DNA of 64,000 nt from an uncultured Verrucomicrobiales bacterium (GCA_937928735.1 CALFVF010000013.1:1-64000), one strand, 5' to 3'; positions 10,301-20,875 are shown, numbered from the stretch's first letter. The notes: a model not told the origin generated them from the sequence alone. Numbers and translations are program-made.

Positions 10301-11779
10301 CTACTTCAAGAGGCCTCTGAGTAGCTTACCTGCTTCTTTCTTCAGTGGGTCGCCTTGATCATCTAACAGTTTGTTAAGTTCTTTCTTTAAGGTCTCTTTC
10401 CCTGCTGTTTTGAGAATGTTTTTCATATCTGGCAAGGTGTTGGCTAGCTTTACTTTTGGCTTCGAGAGATCTCCTGAAGCACTCACTTGCAGAGCCATTT
10501 GCTCATTCCCATTAAACCATTCTCCAAAGAAGTCTTCTCTCACTTGCTGGCGACTAGACCCTGGCACCTTAGCGAGCGCGTCATCTATCCAGCCTCCTAA
10601 TTTCTCGGAGTGATCCTTCGGTGCCACGAGCTCTGCTTTCACAGTGTGCTTGGACTGGGGGATATTTGCCCAGCCTCCTTGGAGTACTGCTACCTCCCAG
10701 CCTTTCACTGTGAGAGCTATGTCCGCATTAAGCTCAGCGAGACCTTGGTGGTAATTCGCTGAGAGCTGGCGCTGGCGCCCGAAGTGGATACGATCTGGCA
10801 TCTCCCCGACTTTTAAGCCTACTTTCTCTAACACATCGAGTTTACTCCATACTTTCTGAACAACCGGAATGGCTGGATTCAGATAGGAGTCACTGCTCAA
10901 GCGAAATTCGACGCTCGCCTCAGGCTCGATCTCGCCGGTTTGTGCATTAAAGAGCTCCACTACCATCGGCCCCGAAAAGCCAATCTGACCGTACTGATGA
11001 CCTTTCTGCGAATGCATCGCTAGTTCTCCAGAGAGTTCAATCGAGGCCTGATTCACGGTATCCAGGGCATTGGGATCAACTCGGATGTCTTTTGTCAGGA
11101 GATTAAGCCCAGACACATTCACCCGTAGGCCTGACTCCTCGATCACGATCGACACTTCTGAGTCTTTGATCTCAGCACGGCGCAGCAGCGTGACAAATTC
11201 ACTCTGGTCTTTCGCATTAAAGGACTTCACTTCCTCCTTTTCGCTATCTTTTTGTTTCTTTGATTTAGTTTCTTCGTCTTCTTCACCTTCGGGCTTTTGG
11301 AACAAATGGCTCAAATTCATAGATCCATCCTTCAGCATCACGAGCTCAATATCCGCGCCCGCTATAAAGATCTCACTCACGTCCACTTTCCTCTCAAAAA
11401 TATCTGCGAGCGAAACTTGAAGCCCGAGAGTCTCTAAATAAATTGCCGAATGCTTGAGTTTTGGGCGCTTGTCATGCGCGACTTTCTCCTCCACCAGTGA
11501 ATCCCGCTCTGCGAGTCGGACTTGGTGGATCTTAATACTTGTGGGATTCACCCATGAGAAATCCACCTCTCCGATCTCAACTCGGCTGTTGATGGACTCT
11601 TCTATCAGTTCCACAAAATAATCCTTCGAGACGTAGGAGCGCAGTTGAAACACCAAAATTGTTGACCCCACAACGACTAGAGCCACTATAGCTATAGCCA
11701 ACTTCAAAAAAGTCGCTCGTTTCACCATGCCCGTAGCCTGTCTGCAATCCCCTGAGATAGCAAGGCCAAGTCTCGCCAT
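10301..11779 (-). CDS. AsmA-like membrane-anchored protein
   Basis: N-terminal TM followed by AsmA/DUF748-like beta-rich repeats (INSRVEIGEVDFSWVNPTSIKIHQVRL). Confidence 0.6.
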   Translation of the reverse strand: MARLGLAISGDCRQATGMVKRATFLKLAIAIVALVVVGSTILVFQLRSYVSKDYFVELIEESINSRVEIGEVDFSWVNPTSIKIHQVRLAERDSLVEEKVAHDKRPKLKHSAIYLETLGLQVSLADIFERKVDVSEIFIAGADIELVMLKDGSMNLSHLFQKPEGEEDEETKSKKQKDSEKEEVKSFNAKDQSEFVTLLRRAEIKDSEVSIVIEESGLRVNVSGLNLLTKDIRVDPNALDTVNQASIELSGELAMHSQKGHQYGQIGFSGPMVVELFNAQTGEIEPEASVEFRLSSDSYLNPAIPVVQKVWSKLDVLEKVGLKVGEMPDRIHFGRQRQLSANYHQGLAELNADIALTVKGWEVAVLQGGWANIPQSKHTVKAELVAPKDHSEKLGGWIDDALAKVPGSSRQQVREDFFGEWFNGNEQMALQVSASGDLSKPKVKLANTLPDMKNILKTAGKETLKKELNKLLDDQGDPLKKEAGKLLRGLLK

Positions 11780-12028
11780 CGAGGAACTTCCTCAGGAAGT
11801 CTCGATTGAAGCCAGACTATGCATCGGATTTTGAAAAAATATTCTCAGGTCAAAAACCACAGGGTCTCAACGTTTCTTTTTCGATGAAAGTGATGTCACC
11901 CTACCGTAAAATGGAACAATCAGCGCACGGTCTGGTGTTTACAAAGATGGTAGCATTTCTCGAAATCTAAATGCATAATCTGGGTTTAATCTCGCCATGG
12001 ACTAAAAGAGCATCTTCAATCCCTCCAG

Positions 12029-13240
12029 ATGCCAAATACGCCTCACATTGCTGTCATTGGCGCCGGTCCCGCAGGTCTCTTTGCGGCAGAATCTGCTGTT
12101 AAGAAGGGTGCTAAAGTCACGCTCTATGAGGCTAAATCAGGCGCCGGCAGGAAGTTTCTGGTCGCTGGTAAAAGTGGCCTCAATCTGACATTTAATGAGC
12201 CTCTTATGCCCTTCCTTGGCCGCTACAGTGGTCAGAATTTCCCCAAAGCTCTCTGGCGAGATATGATTGCGCGCTTTGACTCAGATGCCCTGCGAGAATG
12301 GTGCAGTAGCTTAGGGGTTGACACATTTGTAGCACCCAGTGGCAAAGTCTTTCCGCAGTGCATGCGCGCGGCTCCAGTACTCAGGGCGTGGCTAAAGAGA
12401 CTGAAAGCACTCGGCGTGGAATTCCGACCTAGTCATAAGCTCATTGATCTCGTGAATTCACTCGACACAACCACTCTCACATTTGAGACAAAAGAAGGCC
12501 AATTTCACGCTAAGCATTCTGCCACAATCCTTGCGATGGGGGGTGCGTCTTGGCCAAAGACGGGCTCAGACGCGAACTGGCTCTCGCTACTAGAGCGCCA
12601 TGGAATTCGTTATTATGACTTCGGCGCTGCCAATTGTGGCTGGAATGTCTCTTGGCCAGAGGGCTTTCTGGAGCACGCCGAGGGCCTACCTTTAAAAAAC
12701 ATTACAGTCTCTGCAGGCACTCTCGAAGTACAAGGAGAACTCATGGTCACCAGCTATGGTCTGGAGGGATCTGCGATTTATCGCCTGGGGGCAGCACTAC
12801 GCTCCATGCCTTCTCCCCTGCTGACTCTGGATCTCAAGCCAAAGACAACACACGCCCAGCTCGTGACTAAACTGGGCAAAACCCGAAGTGGCTTTATTAG
12901 GGAGGCTCGCCGCCGCTGGAAGCTCTGCCCAGTAATGGCCGCGCTACTGAAGTTCATGCCAGATAGGGGGCCATGGCGGGACGCTTCCTCTCTGGCCACT
13001 GAGGTGAAAGCTTGCCAGATCCCCCTACTCTCCCCGCGCCCCATTGAAGAGGCCATTTCGAGCCACGGTGGTGTCTGCTGGAGTGAAATCACAGAGACTC
13101 TCATGCTGAAGCACCTCCCTAGGGTCTATGTCTGTGGAGAAATGATCCATTGGGAGGCACCCACTGGTGGCTACTTACTCCAAGGATGCTTCGCTACGGG
13201 GCACTGGGCTGGCTCTCATGCTGCCACTCACACTGCCTAG
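12029..13240 (+). CDS. NAD(P)/FAD-dependent oxidoreductase (TIGR03862/HI0933-like flavoprotein)
   Basis: IAVIGAGPAGLFAAESAVKKGAKVTLYEAKSGAGRKFLVAGKSGLNLT; C-terminal GEMIHWEAPTGGYLLQGCFATG. Confidence 0.88.
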   Translation: MPNTPHIAVIGAGPAGLFAAESAVKKGAKVTLYEAKSGAGRKFLVAGKSGLNLTFNEPLMPFLGRYSGQNFPKALWRDMIARFDSDALREWCSSLGVDTFVAPSGKVFPQCMRAAPVLRAWLKRLKALGVEFRPSHKLIDLVNSLDTTTLTFETKEGQFHAKHSATILAMGGASWPKTGSDANWLSLLERHGIRYYDFGAANCGWNVSWPEGFLEHAEGLPLKNITVSAGTLEVQGELMVTSYGLEGSAIYRLGAALRSMPSPLLTLDLKPKTTHAQLVTKLGKTRSGFIREARRRWKLCPVMAALLKFMPDRGPWRDASSLATEVKACQIPLLSPRPIEEAISSHGGVCWSEITETLMLKHLPRVYVCGEMIHWEAPTGGYLLQGCFATGHWAGSHAATHTA

Positions 13241-13316
13241 TTATATCATTTGGCGCGCACTCACAATTTAAGGCTCCTCCTTTCTCGCTGAATCCGCTAG
13301 TCTGAGATCACTTGTT

Positions 13317-14051
13317 ATGAATGCTACACAAACAAAGCTACCAATCTTAGTTATCGATGATGACAAGCGCTACTGTGACCTCATCCAAGAATATCTCACC
13401 CCTCAGGGGTATATTGTTGATTATGCAAATTCAGGAAATGAGGGCCTGGCCCGCATTAAAGAAACCAGCTACTCCGCTGCTATACTAGACGTCATGATGC
13501 CAGGTAAGGATGGCTTTGAGACACTCAAGGAACTCCGTACTTTCTCCACACTTCCCGTCCTCATGCTCACCGCAAGGGGTGATGAGATCGACCGAATCGT
13601 AGGATTAGAAATCGGTGCGGATGACTATCTGGCTAAAACATTCTCCCCACGCGAGCTACTCGCCCGCCTCAGAGCTGTGATTCGCCGAAGCACGATGAGC
13701 ACTCCCGAGCAAGCCTCTAGCTCAGAGCCCGAGCCAGAGGAACTTAGTATCGGAGATCTCACGCTAAATGCATCCACCTACACGTGCACTCAAGATGGTC
13801 GAAATCTTGAGCTCACTGCTCTTGAGTTCTCCATGCTCTATCTTCTCATGAAAGCACCCGGACACGTGAAATCCAGAGAGCAGCTTCTTGTTGAAATCTC
13901 AGACCGGCACTACGATGTCTTTGATCGCTCCATTGATGTGCATGTTTCAGCCCTTCGTAAAAAACTCTCTGACGATGCGAAAAAACCCCGCTATATCCGC
14001 ACAATTCGCTCTGTAGGCTACCAGTTTATTGATTCCGATAACGACACCTAA
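13317..14051 (+). CDS. OmpR-family (CpxR-like) response regulator
   Basis: Receiver domain (DDD, ILDVMMPGKDGFE) plus winged-helix DNA-binding domain. Confidence 0.9.
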   Translation: MNATQTKLPILVIDDDKRYCDLIQEYLTPQGYIVDYANSGNEGLARIKETSYSAAILDVMMPGKDGFETLKELRTFSTLPVLMLTARGDEIDRIVGLEIGADDYLAKTFSPRELLARLRAVIRRSTMSTPEQASSSEPEPEELSIGDLTLNASTYTCTQDGRNLELTALEFSMLYLLMKAPGHVKSREQLLVEISDRHYDVFDRSIDVHVSALRKKLSDDAKKPRYIRTIRSVGYQFIDSDNDT

Positions 14052-14107
14052 CTGTCTGTATTGAGACCCCACTCTCCACAAGCACTGAGTCTTCCTCCCC
14101 TATTATT

Positions 14108-15652
14108 ATGTTGAAGTTTCGTATTCCACTCTATGGCCGTATTGCGGGTTGGTTCTTACTTAATCTGATTTTAGTCGGCATTGTTCTCTATTTCTTCACG
14201 CGCGCATTACTCCCGGAGAAGGGACAGCTCTCTGCCTCTGCTGCCCAGAGAGTGGACACTCTCGCTAGTCTGGTGGCTGAGAAACTCCAACGACTCGATG
14301 AAACAGAATGGACTAAGGAACTCTCAACCCTCGAGCTTCAGCACGGCTTCGAGTTCCACCCCTATACCCTAAGAGGCCAGCTCCCACGGGGCATGGATCT
14401 TAAGACGCCTAGAGACGTTCTCGCAGAGCTCGATAAATTCACCACCCCTCGGACAAAAACTCTGACTAAACCCAGAACACGCCCCTCAAACAGAAGCCCC
14501 AACACACGACCGAACAATCAAAAAAAACAATCTGAGCGCTCCACCGAACCTCTCGCTCCAAGAGAATTCCCAGATGGTCTACAAAATATTAAAGTCCAGT
14601 CACTGAGCTCATACAAAGACACGCGAAATAACCACTGGTTCCTCGCCCAAGTCTCTCTGGGTCCTCCTGAAAAGAGATTCCAGCGCAGACCCAATGCCCT
14701 TTTGCTTCTCATGAAAGCCTCTCCGGAGTCCGCAAAGCACATGACCTTTAACTCCCTACCATGGTGGCTACTTATTTTAGGTATTTTAGCTCTCTGCCTC
14801 ATCATGTGGGTGCCCTTCACATGGGGGCTCACCCGCTACATCAGCCAACTTACTGCCACAACAGAGACCATTGCGCGTGGGAATTTTCAGATTCGTAATA
14901 GTTCTGCCAGAGGGGATGAATTAGGTCGTCTCGGTGAGGCTATCAACCACCTCGCTCACCGGCTTGAGGGTTTTGTCAACGGTCAGAGGAGATTTATGAG
15001 TGACATCGCCCATGAGCTCTGTGGGCCTCTTGTCCGTATGCAACTCTCTCTGGGAGTGATTGAGGCTAGTCCGGAAAAAACCGCCCAAAAGCTCGAGGGT
15101 CTACGCCGTGAAATTGAAGAAATGAACACGATGGTGGAAGAACTACTGGACTTCTCTAGAGCCTCCATTTCTCCCGATAAAGTGGAGATTGAGCCCATTT
15201 ATCTTTTTGAAGTCGCAGAATCCGTATTCACCAAAGAGTGCACTCCTTCTCCTATCAATAACATACCTCCCGAGCTCACAGTCAGGTGCAATCGGCACCT
15301 GCTGACGCGCGCCATCAGTAATGTCGTTCGCAATTCTATGCGCTATGCTGGCCATGATAGTCAGATCTCTCTCAGCACGGAGCTCTCAGAGCAGAAGGTC
15401 ATTCTACACATCGATGATCAAGGCCCTGGTATTGAGGCGTCCCATTTAAACAAGGTGTTTGACCCTTTTTATCGAGTCGATGAAGCCCGCACGAGAGAAG
15501 ACGGAGGCACCGGCCTAGGGCTAGCTATCGTGCAAACCTGTGTGAAGGCCTGCTTAGGTGAGGTGAGCTGCCATAACCTCTCCCCGCATGGGCTGCGTGT
15601 CACCATGACATTGCTGAGAGGCAACCTCAAAGATGAGGAACTCCAAAGATGA
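14108..15652 (+). CDS. CpxA-like sensor histidine kinase
   Basis: Two TM segments, HAMP, H-box SDIAHELCGPL, HATPase motifs (NVVRNSMRYA, DQGPGIE, GGTGLGLAIV). Confidence 0.9.
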   Translation: MLKFRIPLYGRIAGWFLLNLILVGIVLYFFTRALLPEKGQLSASAAQRVDTLASLVAEKLQRLDETEWTKELSTLELQHGFEFHPYTLRGQLPRGMDLKTPRDVLAELDKFTTPRTKTLTKPRTRPSNRSPNTRPNNQKKQSERSTEPLAPREFPDGLQNIKVQSLSSYKDTRNNHWFLAQVSLGPPEKRFQRRPNALLLLMKASPESAKHMTFNSLPWWLLILGILALCLIMWVPFTWGLTRYISQLTATTETIARGNFQIRNSSARGDELGRLGEAINHLAHRLEGFVNGQRRFMSDIAHELCGPLVRMQLSLGVIEASPEKTAQKLEGLRREIEEMNTMVEELLDFSRASISPDKVEIEPIYLFEVAESVFTKECTPSPINNIPPELTVRCNRHLLTRAISNVVRNSMRYAGHDSQISLSTELSEQKVILHIDDQGPGIEASHLNKVFDPFYRVDEARTREDGGTGLGLAIVQTCVKACLGEVSCHNLSPHGLRVTMTLLRGNLKDEELQR

Positions 15653-15664
15653 GGAATAACCAGA

Positions 15665-15698
15665 AAAAACAAAAGTCTCGTAGCTCACACTACGAGAC
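15665..15698 (-). terminator. Rho-independent terminator of the HU/IHF-like gene
   Basis: Perfect 9-bp stem GTCTCGTAG-ctcaca-CTACGAGAC; on the minus strand followed by TTTTGTTTTTTCTGG. Confidence 0.8.
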
Positions 15699-15746
15699 GG
15701 ATCATCTGAAGTATCCTTAGGGGAGACCTCTCTAAGACTCTTCTCT

Positions 15747-16061
15747 CTATGACTCTTCCTGAATAGTAGGGAGAATTCGTGCGACTTTTTCCTTCATTTC
15801 TTTCCCAGGCTTAAATTTCACGACTGCTCTTGGAGGAATCGGTACGTCTTTGCTAGGATCCTTAGGATTACGTCCTATTTTCCCTTTTACCTCACGGACT
15901 TGGAAGGCTCCAAAATTACGCATGACCACCGAGTTTCCCTGGGCAAGTTCTTCAGTGATAGCATCTAGAGCACCTTGTACGACAGCAAAGACTTCCTGTT
16001 GAGTTAGTCCAGTCTCATTGCTGAGACGCATCACGAGATCACGTTTTGTAATAGTAGACAT
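15747..16061 (-). CDS. HU/IHF family DNA-binding protein
   Basis: MSTITKRDLVMRLSNETGLTQQEVFAVVQGALDAI...RNFGAFQVREVKGKIGRNPKD; internal Met at 16061 fits the family start better than 16118. Confidence 0.9.
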   Translation of the reverse strand: MSTITKRDLVMRLSNETGLTQQEVFAVVQGALDAITEELAQGNSVVMRNFGAFQVREVKGKIGRNPKDPSKDVPIPPRAVVKFKPGKEMKEKVARILPTIQEES

Positions 16062-16497
16062 ATTTGGATACAGATTTTGTTGTATGCGGCGTTTTCTGTG
16101 GCGGCAGAGACAAGCCATACATTGGAGTCATTGTCTCGTCAAAAATTCATTTGATCGAAAAAATATCTGCGTGAGGCCATTTCTCTTCCCAATTTAAAAT
16201 TGAAGCAAACGCTTGATAGAATCTTTTTCTTCCAGCATTCACGCTCTATCAGAGATAATCTAACCTCAATCATTAACGACTCATGTTTTTTATTAAACAA
16301 TACCAATCAATGAATATACAAACAGCAAGAAAATCACAACTTTCACCACACTAGTCACTCACGCCACCAAGACAGCCCTCACACGCTCTCACTGAAAAAA
16401 CCACCTCCAGGGAGTCCCTGGACTCTCTCTGATCCTGACTCCATTCTGACCACTCCACTCTTGCTAGTTCGTGACTCCTTCCATAGAGTGCCCCCCA

Positions 16498-16950
16498 ATG
16501 CGCGTAGTGATTCAGCGAGTCAGTGAGGCATCTGTCTCAGTCAACGACCATCGAGTGGGCGAGATCCAGAAGGGGCTCTTAGTCCTCCTAGGTATCGAGG
16601 AGGCCGACAGCTCAGCGGATGCTCAGTGGCTGGCTAGAAAGGTCGCCCAAACACGTGTGTTTAGTGATTCCGCAGGCCAAATGAATCTCTCCCTCAAAGA
16701 CACTGGGGGTGAGATCTTAGTGGTGTCTCAATTCACTCTACACGCGAGTACCAAAAAGGGAAATCGTCCTTCTTTCCTGCGAGCAGCCCCTCCTGAGCAC
16801 GCCCGCCCGCTCTATGAAGAATTCCTCCAACTCCTCTCAGAGCACCTTTCTCAACCCTGCCAGAGCGGTGAATTCGGTGCGAATATGCAGGTCAGTCTCA
16901 TCAATGACGGCCCAGTCACCCTCTTTATGGATTCCCAGAACCGAGAATAA
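16498..16950 (+). CDS. dtd: D-aminoacyl-tRNA deacylase
   Basis: MRVVIQRVSEASVSV..., LLVLLGIEEAD, VVSQFTL, GAnMQVSLINDGPVT; start trimmed to 16498. Confidence 0.95.
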   Translation: MRVVIQRVSEASVSVNDHRVGEIQKGLLVLLGIEEADSSADAQWLARKVAQTRVFSDSAGQMNLSLKDTGGEILVVSQFTLHASTKKGNRPSFLRAAPPEHARPLYEEFLQLLSEHLSQPCQSGEFGANMQVSLINDGPVTLFMDSQNRE

Positions 16951-16952
16951 GT

Positions 16953-18431
16953 ATGAAATTTCACCTCGTTCTTCGCGCTCTCGGCCTACTGGTCACTCTT
17001 GTGGGTGCTAGCATGCTTGTCACCCTCTTAATGGGTTTAACCATTCCCCGTGGGACGACGTACTCTGAGGCTGTTGACCTCAAGGCCTGGCTCACGGCAG
17101 CGGGCATTACGATTAGCTCAGGTTTACTGCTCTACGCCTCTGGGCGATTTGTCCTAGGGAATAATGAGCCTGAGGTGAGGCTCTTCCGCCGAGAAGCGAT
17201 TGCGGTGGTGGGACTTGGCTGGATCACTTGCAGTCTCTTTGCTGCTCTTCCCTTTCTTTTTTGTACCAATGTCTCCGTGACACATGCTTGGTTTGAGGCT
17301 TGTTCAGGTCTCACGACCACGGGTTCTTCTATTTTCCCGGATCTGGAGTCACTGCCTAAGACCATTCTATTCTGGAGATCTATTTGTAATTGGCTAGGAG
17401 GAATGGGGATACTGGGTGCCTTTCTACTCATTTTCTCCGGTGAAACGAGAGGCAAGACCATGCTCTCTCTGGAGTCATCCATCCATGGATCAGACCTCTC
17501 GACCTCAAACTTACGCAGTGCTATGCACTCACTCTGGTTCATCTACATTAGCTTCACCATCATTTGTACTACTGGGCTCGTCATCCAAGACATGAATCTC
17601 TTTCAGGCGCTCAATCACGCTATGGCGACTGTGGCAACTGGAGGCTTTAGCCCCCAAAATGATTCGGTGGCGAGCTTTTCTGTAGGGGTCAAATACTGGC
17701 TCTGCCTCTTCATGTTTCTCTGCGGCATTTCACTGCCTATCTATGTCTCCATGTACCGCAAGAAGGACGCCAAGGTCATTCTGCGCCACGAAGAAACACG
17801 CTGGTTTAGCACAATTATTCTGGGAGCCACTCTCATTCTCTCCCTTCATGCAGCGGCTGGTTATTTTGAGGCAGACTTTGCTGATATTCTCTTCACCACC
17901 ATCTCCATTATTACCTCCACAGGGTTTGGGACTGCAGACTACACCCAGTGGTCGAGCTTCGCCCAGGGCTTTATTCTCCTCCTCATGATTACTGGTGGAT
18001 GTGCTGGCTCCACTTCTGGGGGGTTAAAGATCAGTCGAGTCATTCTCTGGCTGCGTATGCTAAAAAATGAGATTCTCCATGGCTTCCGCCCGAATCAGGT
18101 GCTTCGCCTAAGGATCAATGGCGTATCAGTCAGTGAGAGTGCAGGGCGGCAGGTCTTCATCGTGCTCTCTCTAGCGGCCGTGTTCATGGTCTTTGGCTCC
18201 ATTACGGTGAGATTACTCGAGCCCACATTTAGCACGATGGCCTGCCTCTCCTCAGTGGTAACAACTCTCTCTAATGGTGGCCCCGCCTTCGCAGAGCTCG
18301 GCCCCGCCAGTAACTTCTCTACCATCCAGCCACCGACAGCGATTTTGCTGGGATTTTTTATGATTCTCGGGCGTCTTGAATATATTGCCCTATTGGCTCT
18401 ATTCACTGTGCAGATCTGGAAGAAATACTAG
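16953..18431 (+). CDS. trkH: TrkH family potassium uptake protein
   Basis: Multi-TM; selectivity-filter-like SGLTTTGSSIF, ATGGFSP, TSTGFG; GGCAGSTSGGLKISR. Confidence 0.93.
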   Translation: MKFHLVLRALGLLVTLVGASMLVTLLMGLTIPRGTTYSEAVDLKAWLTAAGITISSGLLLYASGRFVLGNNEPEVRLFRREAIAVVGLGWITCSLFAALPFLFCTNVSVTHAWFEACSGLTTTGSSIFPDLESLPKTILFWRSICNWLGGMGILGAFLLIFSGETRGKTMLSLESSIHGSDLSTSNLRSAMHSLWFIYISFTIICTTGLVIQDMNLFQALNHAMATVATGGFSPQNDSVASFSVGVKYWLCLFMFLCGISLPIYVSMYRKKDAKVILRHEETRWFSTIILGATLILSLHAAAGYFEADFADILFTTISIITSTGFGTADYTQWSSFAQGFILLLMITGGCAGSTSGGLKISRVILWLRMLKNEILHGFRPNQVLRLRINGVSVSESAGRQVFIVLSLAAVFMVFGSITVRLLEPTFSTMACLSSVVTTLSNGGPAFAELGPASNFSTIQPPTAILLGFFMILGRLEYIALLALFTVQIWKKY

Positions 18432-18471
18432 ACAGCTCCGTATTCATGGAGAATGATACCCACCTGCTGAT

Positions 18472-19056
18472 ATGAGAACTTCTTCACAAGCACGGAAAAC
18501 AGCCGAAACAGAGATCCAGCTTTCTCTGAATCTTGATGGCAGCGGCCAAGGCAAGATTAACACAGGGATTCCCTTTTTTGATCATATGCTCACGCTGTTC
18601 TCTCGCCACAGCCTGATTGACCTAGATGTCACAGTGAATGGTGATATCGAAGTCGACTTCCATCACACTGTGGAAGACACAGGCATTGTCCTTGGAGAAT
18701 GTATCCGAGAAGCCCTCGGCGATAAAAAGGGAATTCAGCGCTACGGATTTTTCTACCTCCCTATGGATGAGACACTCAGCCGAGTCGTCATTGACCTCTC
18801 TAATCGCCCACATCTGGAGTTCCGCAGCCCTGCCAATACACCAGATGCGCAGAACTTCCCCTTCTCCCTTGTTGAGGAGTTCTTCCGAGCTCTGAGCTCT
18901 AACCTAAGAGCCAATATCCACACAGAAGTCCTCTATGGTCGTGATGGGCACCACATTGCAGAATCTCTCTTTAAAGGACTTGCCCGTGCACTGCGCCAAG
19001 CTGTAGAAGATGATCTACGGGTCAGTGGTATCCCTTCGACCAAAGAGATGCTCTAA
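18472..19056 (+). CDS. hisB: Imidazoleglycerol-phosphate dehydratase
   Basis: TGIPFFDHMLTLFSRHSLIDLDV, DFHHTVEDTGI, GRDGHHIAESLFK. Confidence 0.97.
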   Translation: MRTSSQARKTAETEIQLSLNLDGSGQGKINTGIPFFDHMLTLFSRHSLIDLDVTVNGDIEVDFHHTVEDTGIVLGECIREALGDKKGIQRYGFFYLPMDETLSRVVIDLSNRPHLEFRSPANTPDAQNFPFSLVEEFFRALSSNLRANIHTEVLYGRDGHHIAESLFKGLARALRQAVEDDLRVSGIPSTKEML

Positions 19057-19071
19057 GAACAGACTCATTGC

Positions 19072-19719
19072 ATGAAAGACACTCTATTCGCGGCAAAGGT
19101 GGGCATCGTCAACTACGGTGCAGGGAACCTCAAAAGCGTGGAAAACGCATTTAAGGCCATTGGTGTCCAAGCCAAGCTGATTACTACGCCCTCAGAACTC
19201 GAGACCCTCACCCACCTCGTCTTACCAGGTCAGGGTGAATTTGGTGACTGCGCCAGCAAGCTCAAAGAGAGCGGATTCTTTCCAGCGATTTTAGAATGGA
19301 TCGCAGCGGACAAGCCATTTCTCGGTATCTGTGTCGGCTACCAGCTTCTCTTTGAAGGCAGTGATGAATCACCAGACACACCCGGCCTTGGGGTCTTCCG
19401 TGGGCAAGTCAAACGCTTCTCGCAAACCAATCTGAAAGTCCCCCACATGGGCTGGAATGCCATCAAAGCTTCTCAGCCTAGTGACCCGATCTGGCAAGGG
19501 CTCGAACCTAATCCCTACTTTTACTATGTCCACTCCTACTACCCAGAGGCCATGGATGAGACCCACATAGCCTGCACCACCCAGTATGGTGACACCTTCC
19601 ATGGAGCGGTGAAGCGTGGCCGGCTCTTCGCCACTCAGTTTCACCCTGAGAAAAGCCAAGATGCGGGGCTCCAGCTACTGCGTAACTTCATTCTCACTAC
19701 TTCCTCACATAGCGCTTAG
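19072..19719 (+). CDS. hisH: Imidazole glycerol phosphate synthase subunit HisH
   Basis: IVNYGAGNLKSV, PFLGICVGYQLLF, FATQFHPEKSQ. Confidence 0.97.
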   Translation: MKDTLFAAKVGIVNYGAGNLKSVENAFKAIGVQAKLITTPSELETLTHLVLPGQGEFGDCASKLKESGFFPAILEWIAADKPFLGICVGYQLLFEGSDESPDTPGLGVFRGQVKRFSQTNLKVPHMGWNAIKASQPSDPIWQGLEPNPYFYYVHSYYPEAMDETHIACTTQYGDTFHGAVKRGRLFATQFHPEKSQDAGLQLLRNFILTTSSHSA

Positions 19720-19765
19720 CTCGCTGTCATTGCTTTTTCTCATCTGACCACACCAGCTCATTCCT

Positions 19766-20863
19766 ATGATTCCTACTGAACATTCTGACCCTATCAACTC
19801 CAAGATACTCGCAGTCTCCGAAGATCTCGTCGCAGGCTTCCAGCGCCAGCCCTTCCACGTGATTGCTGAGCAATCAGGCGTGGAGTTAGATATCGTGCTA
19901 GAGCGCATCAAGGCTATGTTAGAGGCGGGTGTTATTCGCCGAGTCAGACAGACCCTACTTGCCACTAAGCTCGCTCACGGAGCGCTCGTCGCTTGGGATG
20001 TTCCTTCCGATAAGATCAACGAAGCCTTTGACTTCATGTCCAAGGAAGACCCCTTCTCTGGACACGTTGTCCTGCGCACCACTGACAAGGAAATCTCAGG
20101 CTCTAACTACAAACTCTGGACTACTCTAAAAGTCCCCCAAGGGGAATCACTCGACCACCACGCCGGTGTGCTCAAGCGAATACTCGGAGCGAAGGAATAC
20201 ATCCTCATGCCTGCCAATGGTCTTTTTGCTCTGGGAGTCGGCCACGTGCGCCGCAAAGGCCTCCAGCCAGGGGCAAAGATCGACACTCCCGCTGAGATGA
20301 TGACCACAGCGACTGTCGAACTCTCTGAGACAGAGTGGAAGGTGCTCCTCGCGATGAAAACAGAGCTCGCGCTAGATGAAATTATCGAGAACTGCTGGGA
20401 CAAGCGTGCTCAAGAAGCTGGTGTTGATCTAGAAACATTTTTTGAAGTTGTAGAAACACTCAATGCGAAGAAGGTCATTGGGCGCTTCTCCACCTTCCTC
20501 GAACACGTCAAACCATCTGCCGGAGGACAGAAAGTCACCCGCTTTAATGGTCTCTTCCACTGGGCAGTGCCCAAAGGCCGTGAAGTCGAAGCTGGGGGTG
20601 AAGTCGGTCGTCACCACTGCATGACTCACGCCTACTGGCGTGAGGGTGGGCCACGCTTCGGTGATGTCAATGTCATGGGAGTTGTTCACGGTACTGAGAA
20701 AGACAAGGTACTCGAGCACAAAGCAGCGATTGATAAGCACCTAGAGGCCTGCGGCATACCAGTTTCCTACACCGCTGTCTTCTGGGGAGGACGCTCTGAG
20801 ATCAAGCCCTCAGAAATCTCCCCTGTCATCTACAAGGAATGGCACAAAAAACACGCCATCTAG
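19766..20863 (+). CDS. AsnC/Lrp-like protein resembling siroheme decarboxylase (AhbA/AhbB, NirDLGH) family, two tandem units
   Basis: Two wHTH+RAM-like units (VELDIVLERIKAMLEAGVIRRVRQTLL; second unit from ~residue 190); C-terminal HHCMTHAYWREGGPRFGDVNVMGVVHG resembles the conserved Ahb/Nir C-terminal motif. Confidence 0.6.
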   Translation: MIPTEHSDPINSKILAVSEDLVAGFQRQPFHVIAEQSGVELDIVLERIKAMLEAGVIRRVRQTLLATKLAHGALVAWDVPSDKINEAFDFMSKEDPFSGHVVLRTTDKEISGSNYKLWTTLKVPQGESLDHHAGVLKRILGAKEYILMPANGLFALGVGHVRRKGLQPGAKIDTPAEMMTTATVELSETEWKVLLAMKTELALDEIIENCWDKRAQEAGVDLETFFEVVETLNAKKVIGRFSTFLEHVKPSAGGQKVTRFNGLFHWAVPKGREVEAGGEVGRHHCMTHAYWREGGPRFGDVNVMGVVHGTEKDKVLEHKAAIDKHLEACGIPVSYTAVFWGGRSEIKPSEISPVIYKEWHKKHAI

Positions 20864-20875
20864 CACCTCTAACAC

